Shown here piece by piece: positions 55,422 through 64,000 of a stretch of DNA of 64,000 bases. Location of the stretch: the NCBI GenBank assembly GCA_016617855.1, contig JAECUM010094238.1, positions 24,198 to 88,197 on the forward strand, in the 5' to 3' direction. Position numbers and translations under genes: made by a program. The notes under the pieces were generated by a model, which worked only from the letters and a program-made list of their open reading frames with translations, did not search any database and had not been told where the DNA came from. The stretch comes from Megalonaias nervosa. Lineage: Eukaryota > Mollusca > Bivalvia > Unionida > Unionidae. Position 1 is the stretch's first letter. Every line of letters starts with the position of its first letter.

Positions 55422-56030
55422 ATGTGCATAATCTCGGGAACGCTACGTCCTACTCCTTTACCATGGCTGCCGGTACTCAGCAACATTCCTCCTCCACATC
55501 TGAGTCGCCAGGAAGCAGCCACAAAAGTGTTGGCTAAGGTCTTTGCCAGTGAGAAACTTCCACTGTATACGGACATCACCTCACATCCAGCAGTCCGTTT
55601 GACTTCGAGACGCCAAATCTGGTTAGGTTCGTTGCCGGAGGATATAACAGCTATTTCGGCATGAGGTGTCGAGTGGTCTTCAACAGATGTTGTAAACAAC
55701 TCCCTCGTAACTGAACCATCTGTCTGCCCTCCTGGCTTCAACCTTGCACGTCATCTGTGGACCACACTGAACCGCTTTCGGACAGGACAGGGTCGTTGTG
55801 CAGTCAACCTTTTCCGATGGGGCCAGGCCACTAACTCTTCCTGTTGCTGTAGAGCTCTTCAGACCATGTCACACATTGTGAACAACTGTACACTGACAAA
55901 GTTCCCCGGTGGACTGCATGCTCTGCACCTTGCTGATGATGACGTTCTTAAATGGCTGAGCATTATCTACCATCCCTATCTGCGATTTTCCAACTTGATT
56001 ACTTATCAAATTCAGAATCTGATCCCCTAG
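55422..56030 (+). pseudogene. LINE C-terminal region with Cys/His motif
   Basis: Includes 'RWGQATNSSCCCRALQTM' and 'HIVNNC', the CCHC-like finger common at the end of these ORF2 proteins, ending at TAG 56,028-56,030. Frames shift at least once. Confidence 0.7.
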
Positions 56031-56059
56031 ATCCGCCACTCTCCATGGAACTAAAATAA

Positions 56060-57085
56060 ACCATAATTACCTCATCCCCATAAAATGAACACATAAATAA
56101 TGAACCAAATCTATATAATCTTCAACTAAACACAACACTACCTTGACTGTGCCATCAGGGCTACATACTCTTGTATATTAATAACGGTTTACATGTCCAT
56201 TCAAACACATCAGGATTTTCTCAAGCGAGGTGATAAAACAAGAAAAGATGATAACCGCATGAGCGTAATTTCGATCTCTTATAAAAACTGACAAACATAT
56301 ATGTCTAAGAAAAATGAAGCAAAATGGCAGCTTCTTCTTGCTGCTACAATGGATATACCTCTAATATTTCTCGAACAACTAGCATGTCACCAACAAATGG
56401 TCAAACACGTCCTGCTACCACGACGAAGATACTGCAGGTAGAGCGATGTTGAGTCTTATTAGCTGCCCAACAGACTTCTAGAGAAACCTTAAAAATCACA
56501 ACCTCTTTACCAGCCTCAAATCGCCCCAATACGACGAGAAATAGGTGGCTGTCTTTTACAATCTTTACTCTGTTTTTACTATATGTTTTAAATATTTTGT
56601 ATTTGCAATATATCTTTTAGTTTAGATAACTTTCAAATAGTATATTATCATCCTGTCCTAATGAAGATATTTACTGAGTTTGTACGTCTGTCCTTCTTCT
56701 CGTATCCTGATCATTGAATCCTTCGCCCTCTGGCCAAACTTTCCCTATGTCATTTCAATGGTGCTTTTTTACGTGTTAGTCATTCTGTGTTTTTATTTCT
56801 TTGGCTGTGTTTTCTTGTTTGCTAATGTCTAATTAACTTTCACGGGTTACTACAGAACTTTCTGCGCATTGTCCACTGACTGATTTGTAAAGCCATCTCT
56901 AAAGATGATGCAGGCTCTACAATGTACAATGATGAGAAAGTTCAGTTTACGATTTGAACCATCATAGAATACAATGTAAAATTCATAAATTTCACTTTGC
57001 ATTTTAAAACGGACATTTGTCACTCTTTATTTGTGATATTCACTTCAAACATTAATGGTGTTCTGTGTGACTTGATCACATAAAC
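56060..57085. other. Non-coding, nothing recognised
   Basis: May include the LINE 3' UTR at its start. No other feature seen. Confidence 0.45.
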
Positions 57086-57089
57086 TACA

Positions 57090-57540
57090 GAAATAACATT
57101 CATCTGTGACAGTGATTCAAAGAAAAACATATGTCTGCCCGATGCAAATAACAGTCGTCTGTGACAAGGTGTCAAATATAACAGATATCTGACCTCCTAC
57201 ACGTCGCACCCAAATAGCATTCATCGGTGACAACGAGTAAAACAAAACCAGTTATATCTGCTATCCACAAAATAAAAATATTTATCTGCGACGATTGGTC
57301 GAACGAAAGTAAATACACATGCCCTCCCACACACCCACAGATAACATTCACCTCTGAGAATGGATCAAAGCATGAAAATCAGCGTTGTTAAAGTCAACTG
57401 AACTCGGTTATGGGTGACACAAAGAAATCATCCAAACTGAATGTCAGTGATTAATATTTCTGCATAGAATGTAATGCCTGATGCAAGCCATAATATCTTC
57501 CCCCGACTATGCAACTGACCTATCATCAGAGTAGATTTAA
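57090..57540. repeat. Right copy of segmental duplication, block 3a
   Basis: ~65-bp tandem units plus 'TAATGCCTGATGCAAGCCATAATAT', pairing with 19,560-20,000. A further partial copy of the last phrase ('TAATATGCCTTTCCC') lies at 57,588. Confidence 0.65.
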
Positions 57541-58338
57541 CATCGCCTACCTGTTAGCATATAAACCAATGCCCACAGCCAATTATAATATGCCTTTCCC
57601 TGACTTTGCAAACGACCTAACGCTAGACCAGGAAAAACGACGACGACTACTTACTAGCATTACACATATCTGAGAATTCTAATTTGGCGCCGAGTTCGTG
57701 TAAATTAGTGTTCATAGTTTTAGTGTTAACCAAAAAGTTTTCTTTAAAACATACTTGGTAATTGTTACAGTTTTAGCAATTTGAATTTGTACATGATATA
57801 TAGTTGCAGTCAGCTAGGTGACAGACATTAATTCTAAACATCTGACAAACTTCTAGTGCCTCTGAAAATTATGAGATGCTCAAGCCTTATTGGTGTACGA
57901 ATAGAATAGAAACTAACAGTACTGTAGCAATTTTAACCAGATATCGCTGCAAATTGTGTTGGTACAACGATAATTCTTTGTGTCGCAGCGATAACTTGAA
58001 GTATTGCAACAGTATTTGTAACGCTAATGTTCTTGCAAGAGTATTTATATACCATTGCACGATATTTAATTATGTATACCATTGCAACGACATTCAGATA
58101 GAGGTGCAACAGTACGGTAAACCTAAATTGGAAAGGTAATCTCATAGACCGGAAGCTAGTACGATGAATGATAATGATTATGCGCAGTCCTACGAGCACC
58201 TGAAGTGCAACACAGTTGTCACGAACCGTTGCAACAAGAATTAAGTACCTGTGCAACGGTGCGTTTGGTGTTGCAATGGTTTGTTTTACATTTGCACCAG
58301 TATTTGTTATTGATGAATTTGTTTGTTTTATCGCGACA
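57541..58338. other. Non-coding, nothing recognised
   Basis: AT-rich with several 'GTGCAACGxT' phrases also seen at 20,360-20,390, so probably part of the duplicated spacer. Confidence 0.4.
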
Positions 58339-58350
58339 ACGGTAAAATGT
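58339..58350. other. SINE target-site duplication, left
   Basis: ACGGTAAAATGT, repeated exactly at 58,666-58,677. Confidence 0.92.
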
Positions 58351-58665
58351 GTGTGCTTGGGATTTTTAATGTAGCTTTAAAAAATTTTCAGTCATATCGC
58401 CACGATGTCTGCAGTGTGATAGTTTTTAGTGATGTTTAGCACTGGGGCATCATTCCGCAGACATGTAGCATCATGTCCCACCCAGTCACATTATCCTGAC
58501 ACCAGGCCAACCAGTCCTAACACTAACCTCTTAATGCTGACCGCCAAGCGAGGCTGATGCTAGTACCATTTTTTAAAAGTCTTTGGTATGACTCGGCCTG
58601 GGTTCGAACCCGCGACCTCCCGCTTCCGAGGCGGACGCTCTAACCACTAGGTCACCGGAGCGGTC
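58351..58665 (-). mobile_element. tRNA-derived SINE, complete
   Basis: On the minus strand the head reads GACCGCTCCGGTGACCTAGTG... with box A-like TGGTTAGAGCG, an anticodon-like loop CTCGGAA and box B GGTTCGAACCC, followed by a conserved body and a short A/T-rich tail at 58,351-58,390. Flanked by perfect 12-bp direct repeats. The left duplicate at about 20,085-20,100 lacks it and shows the empty site. Similar SINEs with this head and body occur in molluscs (from memory). Confidence 0.92.
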
Positions 58666-58677
58666 ACGGTAAAATGT
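58666..58677. other. SINE target-site duplication, right
   Basis: ACGGTAAAATGT, identical to 58,339-58,350. Confidence 0.92.
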
Positions 58678-59110
58678 AATTTTATGGTTGCGACCATAAC
58701 AATTGCTGATAAAATGGTGATATTAAGTTAAAACAAGAGAAAGTCGTCACACCGATATTTGAATATGTTTTTCCAGTCGTTGTTAAATATTATTGTGACG
58801 GTGGCAACTGTAGCGGTTGTTATTGCAGCAGAATATAATTACCACAACAAAAGCAAACTTTAGCTCTGCCCACGATATTGAACAGAAATAATTTGGAGGA
58901 ATGAACTGTTGCATGACGGGTTGTTTGACTGACTGATTATCATGATAATGTTAAATAAAGTGTGTGTAAAATACACGAGGTTTCAAATTATGATTAGATG
59001 GCAAGTATTCACGGGACTTCTTCCTTGTCTCACTTTACGTTCACGATCCGAACATTTCTAAGACCAGTAAGAGGTTTTTGGAAAAGTTAATCAAATACCG
59101 GTCAACAAAG
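58678..59110. repeat. Right copy of segmental duplication, blocks 3b and 4
   Basis: Pairs with 20,100-20,360 and 21,470-21,610. Confidence 0.65.
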
Positions 59111-59154
59111 TAGTTGTGAACAGATAAGATAAAATCGAATAACATTATTAATAT

Positions 59155-59470
59155 GCTTCGAGTAGAAAATAGAAACTAATTTATTCCTAATGCATATAAT
59201 CTTAATATTCGTATGCATCAGAGATAGAAACTAAAAGCTAATTAATTCCTAATGAACACTGCATTTGTATGCATCAGAGATAGCGACTAAAACTAATTTG
59301 TTCCTAATGCACATTGCATTTGTATGCATCAGAGATAGCGACTAAAACTAATTTATTCCTAATGCACATTGCATTTGTACGCATCAGAGATAGACTATAA
59401 TATATTTTATTCTGAATGCACACAGCCTATATATTTGTATGCATCACTGATAGAGACTAAAATTTAATTT
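59155..59470. repeat. ~55-bp minisatellite, about five copies
   Basis: Units with 'ACTAATTTATTCCTAATGCACATTGCATTTG' style wording (landmarks TTCCTAATGCACATT, GTATGCATCAGAGATAG) repeat every 55-56 bp. It is the positional and sequence counterpart of the 75-bp array at 21,700-22,937. Confidence 0.85.
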
Positions 59471-60720
59471 ATTCTCAATGCAAAATGGCTAAATACCTTA
59501 ATATGAGAGAGAATAAAATCGAGCTTTTTCTTAATGTACCGCGCCTGAATATGAGTATGTATTGAGAGAGACAGACAGAAAGACGGACAGAAAGAGAGAC
59601 AGAGCGAGATATTTCAATGAACACAAACGAAGACACTGCTTGCGATATTTCAATTACAAAAGGCTTGCAGATATAAACATTCAATGAGCACATTTTCGTT
59701 CAAAATTAATAATCGATCATTTGTTGCGAGTTTAGGGAAGGTCAGGGTTGATACCGAAATGTATTTGACTTTGTATATAACAACGATTAAAACTTACGTA
59801 CAAGCTCAGAAACAATTAAATTACCGTGTCTGTACAAATATCCTTTTAAAAAGTACGCAGTCACCTTGCAATATGTTTCATAAAGTGAGCAATTAAGTTC
59901 CATTGATAATTTGAATGCATACTAAGGACCACCTAATATATACAATTTATTTTTTTAACAAGAACTAGATTTAAAATAAACAATCTATATATTTCGATTC
60001 ACGTACTTCGAATATTGAATACGATAGCTAAACAGTTCTTTCAGGAGTCTTTCATACACTTAATTTACAAATTATACATGTTTTCGGTCTGAATACGATT
60101 GGCTACAATTCTTTTGAGTGTTTGATAACACGAACTGTGTTACCTTGACATTGACATTTTATGGAGTATATATCCGTTTCATAATCTAATGACACAATAC
60201 AGATTGTGACAAGGTCTTTGTTGCGTATATTTAAACAATTAGGTAAATCAACTTCATCATCGTTGTAATATTGTTTTATATACGTACTCTTACAATGACT
60301 AATAACTTTCTAATTAAAACCGAAAGGTGACATAATTTTATACATCTGTAAGAAACTATTCATGCTTGTTTAAAATATTGATCAGCGTATCCTTCTACCC
60401 TTCCCGTTTTCAATCGCTATACCACAACAATTAAAAATGTATACTTGTACTGAATCTGTTATGTATATTGTAAAAACCAAGCTGGCAATCAAGTTTTATG
60501 CATTTTTTTTTTCTTTTTGTTACAAGTTGTGACTGTATTTAAATTGTATATTTAAGGCTGGTATTATAGTAAGTATTAATTCTTTAATATGTGTAAGAAA
60601 GAAATTCTAAACAGTGCACAAGACGGTTTGGGGTTTGGACGGTTCTAGAAGAATTCATTAACTTCCCTTTGGTTGGGCTGGGCCAAATGAATAGGCAATT
60701 TCGAGACAAATTTAGTAGTA
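59471..60720. repeat. Right copy of segmental duplication, block 5
   Basis: Worn direct similarity to 23,040-24,130; a GA/GACA-rich stretch at 59,558-59,610 matches the place of the left (GA)n. No gene. Confidence 0.5.
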
Positions 60721-60725
60721 AGATT

Positions 60726-61242
60726 TGTTACGAGGGGTATGTTGTCAAATATAGTCATAATAGAAGGTGTACATAAGGAGAGAACTGAGCAATCCGTTTC
60801 ATTCCTATTTTTGGAGTCATTCTCAATTCTCCTATTCCTGTTGTAAGTCTGCAGACATGTTTTATGTTGTACTTAGATATTATCTGAGTGGAAACCATTT
60901 TGTTTGTACTGTTCGATGGACATACAAAGTGCTCATTATTTAGACATTAATATTATTCTGGAACTATTGTGAATTATTCAAAGGCGTTTTGGACATTGAC
61001 ATCTTGACAAAGCCACAATTCTTGCCAGACCAGTACATTTCTGGCTTTGAAATTTATAAGAAACTTTTCATTCTTTTGGACTTTCTTGGAACTTTATCAT
61101 AATTATTTGGATCCACTTGGTAAATAATGTAAGTTCCTCTCACATTTTTATTTATAACTTTGATAAATTAATTCTAAAGTTTACAAAACTTGTTTGTTGT
61201 GCTTCTTTCCGTTAATAAGTTTATGACCATAAAGACGTAACA
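60726..61242 (+). repeat. Solo LTR of a gypsy-type element
   Basis: Starts TGTTACGAGGG and ends GACGTAACA, the same type of ends as the Gmr1-like LTRs (TGTTACG...ACGTAACA when read in element orientation). It contains 'TAAATTAATTCTAAAGTTTACAAAACTTGTTTGTTG'-like R/U5 wording (landmark TTTACAAAACTTGTT). It interrupts the right copy of the segmental duplication. No clear target duplication. Confidence 0.65.
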
Positions 61243-61289
61243 CTTGGGCATAATATGCTTTCCCTATTCCAGGTGGGAAAATAGTCATA

Positions 61290-61790
61290 CAATATTCGAG
61301 TGTTTGTTGTCTGATATACGTTTTAATTGTTCGCTCACTTGTCGGAACTAATAATTTGCAATGAATCGAAATTCCTCCATGTTTTCGTCCAATTATTCAC
61401 TAGACACCGTCATTACCTCCTTAAGACTCCTATTGCATTTTTCCTTCTGTTCGTTTCCCTCTCATTCTGACCATATGTTTGGTCCATCTCATTTATACGT
61501 TCACCCATTTATCTGCACGTCCTACCATCCTTTTATTTGTCTGTAAGTTTGTCTTTCCATCAGTTCCTTCACTCATCATTTAGCCAATTGCCCACCTTTC
61601 TATTCGCCTTTGCATACTTTTCGATTTATCTTTTCATCTGATCGTTCGTCCGACCGTTCGTCATATTTTATCCATCTATTCATGTTTCTGGCAGTCTAAA
61701 CAACCGTTTGTTTGCCTCATCAGAAAGTTGCTCATCTCTTTTACAAGTACTTTTTGTTGAAACAGAAGATATATTAAAAATGTAATGCAG
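61290..61790. repeat. Right copy of segmental duplication, block 6
   Basis: Pairs with 24,680-25,230. Confidence 0.55.
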
Positions 61791-62276
61791 TTGCTTTATT
61801 TTTATATTTGTACCTCCTGTTTCGCACTTTAAAGGTGGGTTGTTAAATGTTTATTCAGACGAAGTAAATAAAAAGAGGAAGTTAATAGGAAATGAGAGCT
61901 GCTATTCTTTGTCATGTGCATGCCTGCTTACCTATATACAGACCCAATAAAGATATACAAAAATTTCATTTTTGAAAATGCATGTCATTTGAATAATAAT
62001 CCTCGAAGCACACTTGCTTTGTGTTGTTGCGATTATTTCCAATTTGGACGAACATTCGAAATTGGCACAAGGAGTAAATATCAGCTAGTCATGCACACGA
62101 TTTAAGAATTGCAGAGAAGGTGAGAAAAATGAAATTTGCATTGGTGCAGTATCTTCATGAAACAGCAAATTTGCAATTGCGCGCCCATGTGTTTGTGTGT
62201 GTGTGTGTTCCATAGAGTGCAAGTAAGTGCGTAGATGTATGTTTCTATTTGAAGCGAGACACTGAGGCAGAAATGA

Positions 62277-62308
<32 letters not shown>

Positions 62309-63949
62309 ATACATAAATAAATGTGTAAAAAAGAAGAGTTGGTCACTTAATGGTTTGAAAAAAGTCGAGATCATACAATAAATCAGTTAGACAATATTTT
62401 CTCTTGTAATATCTTTGATAGCGTATAGTGTGGGGCTCAAAGTGAATATTGCCAGAGAAAAATTGAGCTCTAAAGAGCCTTCAATTGATGTATTAAAACT
62501 GTTTTTAAAGTTTTGTCCTACAATATCGTGTGACTAATTCCTTAAGCCACACTTCAATCGACATTCACACATCGGAAAGTGAAATTTAAGTTACTGACAA
62601 ACTGGCCGGCGATGCTTCATTTATTACCCGTTCTGTATCATATACATGTAGATACTAGTACTATAAAAGTATGGATTCTTTTTTTAATCGAAATTACATT
62701 ACGTTAAGCCAAGCTGTCTTTTACCGAATGGTGTACAAGATTTCAGATAAAATTTAGTATATAATATCTACATAACCGTATAATGCTCATGGGCATGGAT
62801 AATTTGACTGTCAACGTTTTTTTTTTTTTAATCGATTTTCTTCTTTGATACTGTCTCGCCTGAAAGGTTATCTAACTTGTTAATATGCATTCCCACCTTG
62901 GGGCCTGTTTTCATTTCACATGTGATATGAATTGATTTGAAGTTTTATAATACGTGTATAAACTGTAAAGTATTATATATTCAGCCATGTCATCGTGAGA
63001 AAACGTTTGTAAGAATCAGAGCGATGGCAGAATATTAAGAGGCGTGATTCTCCGCGTCACCTGTAAATCATCATATTCTTCATATTTACACCTGTCACAA
63101 ATTAATCGTGCAAAAGGTAAGACAGGTGTGTGCCTGAAAGAGAGAGAATTATCAAACTTTGGTATTGGGTTCTTAGCTGTAATCCAATTGGACGAAAAAT
63201 TAAAACTCTCTAAGATGTTTCCCATAGATACAAATGGACGGACAGAAAAAGCTATTATAATGTAATGTTTCCTTCTTTCATTATGTGCCGGATGAAAAAT
63301 TATAAAACTATCTAATGCATGTTAATGAGGTTAATTTCACAGTCATAATTTCTTCGATACTAGCCAGGTTAAAATATTATCTCCCAAGTTTATGAATTTA
63401 TATTTTTACCTTTGAACTGTTTGCGCTTCGTTGATTATTTGTGTCTTTTGAAATCTTGTTATATGTGCATACATGGAAAGTTATTATAGCTTCAGTCGGC
63501 CTGGGTGAGAAAATACTCTAATGAATAAGAAAGTACTAGAATGAATAATAAAATACTTGAATTAATAAGAAAATGTCCAATTAATAAGAAAATTCTCGAA
63601 TGAGTAAGAAAATAGCGGCATAATAAGAAAAGTTTTTCTCCGAGTCACTGCTATAATGTAGGTCTTTATATGGACATCCATATGAAATGACTCATGCTCG
63701 AGGTAACATCTCATGTGTGTGCATGAAGGAGAGAGGGTGGTACCAGAACTTTGTGATTGTGTTCTTAACGATAATCCAGGTGGGCGACCATTATAACTCT
63801 CTAACAAGCCTAAAATAGATAAAGGTAAAATGCCTTTAGATTGTAAAATTATTAAAATGTATTTATTTAGTAACTATCTACTGCACATTTAGTCAACATT
63901 GTAACACGTTTTCTCCTTGTCAATACAGATATACATCCACTCTGTGTGA

Positions 63950-63950
<1 letters not shown>
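61791..63950. other. Non-coding, nothing recognised
   Basis: AT-rich. Short GT and GA runs lie at 62,190-62,208 and 62,279-62,302. At 63,520-63,620 'AATAAGAAAAT.CT.GAATGA' is repeated about six times in ~18-bp units. Confidence 0.5.

Positions 63951-64000
<50 letters not shown>
63946..64000. repeat. (GT)n(GA)n microsatellite at window end
   Basis: GTGTGT followed by GAGAGA, running off the window. Confidence 0.95.

Larger units (their letters stand above)
53028..56030 (+). mobile_element. Non-LTR retrotransposon, Jockey/CR1-like, decayed
   Basis: Endonuclease, reverse transcriptase and C-terminal Cys/His region in the usual order over 3.0 kb on the plus strand, with many frameshifts and stops. 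No separate ORF1 was found upstream, and no poly-A tail or target duplication is evident, so the 5' end may be truncated. It lies in the right copy of the segmental duplication. Confidence 0.88.

Noticed and set aside
58590..58665. Functional tRNA-Pro gene
   Set aside because: The tRNA-like part continues into a conserved non-tRNA body and the whole is flanked by 12-bp target duplications, so it is a SINE head.

Overview
The window is AT-rich, intron-and-repeat-type animal DNA with long microsatellites, a Gmr1-like Ty3/gypsy retrotransposon, a non-LTR retrotransposon, tRNA-derived SINEs and a Polinton/adintovirus-like element. Together with a tan-like C45 hydrolase this suggests a lophotrochozoan, most likely a mollusc. 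The taxonomic call is inference.

Layout. 1-7.8 kb is mostly non-coding, with a decayed Mutator-like transposase relic near 3.5-4.8 kb. A 6.6 kb LTR retrotransposon lies at 8,606-15,170 on the minus strand. It has a 4-bp CTCC target duplication, a tRNA-Pro primer-binding site, and the order gag-PR-INT-RT-RNase H. 15.2-29.9 kb is non-coding with microsatellites, a 75-bp minisatellite, an inverted-repeat element and a SINE fragment. A 14.9 kb element occupies 29,909-44,799, followed by more non-coding DNA, a C45 acyltransferase/hydrolase-like frame with one stop (48,793-49,950), a decayed LINE (53,028-56,030), a SINE with perfect 12-bp target duplications (58,351-58,665) and a solo LTR (60,726-61,242). 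Scattered colinear similarity between the left third (0.6-25 kb) and the right third (50-62 kb) shows an old direct segmental duplication.

The most interesting object is the 14.9 kb element. It has ~450-510 bp terminal inverted repeats starting 5'-AG, a 6-bp target duplication with one mismatch, a protein-primed family B DNA polymerase (broken), a packaging ATPase (frameshifted), an intact adenovirus-type cysteine protease, two basic virion-core-like proteins with GG motifs, a conserved cysteine protein and a single-BIR protein. I find no integrase or major capsid gene. Five of its genes, all near the two ends, are followed by a 16-base hairpin of the replication-dependent histone mRNA type (GGCCCTTTTCAGGGCC-like) and then a TCGAAAAGA-like purine element at the spacing of a histone downstream element. 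The inner genes instead show ordinary AATAAA signals where any signal is visible. Two of the hairpins lie in the terminal inverted repeats and point outward. This looks like a virus-like element that borrows the host's S-phase, non-polyadenylated histone 3'-end pathway for one gene class. I do not know of a description of this.

Promoters in the element are regular: TATA boxes about 40-60 bp before start codons, and a divergent promoter between the polymerase and a zinc-knuckle gene.
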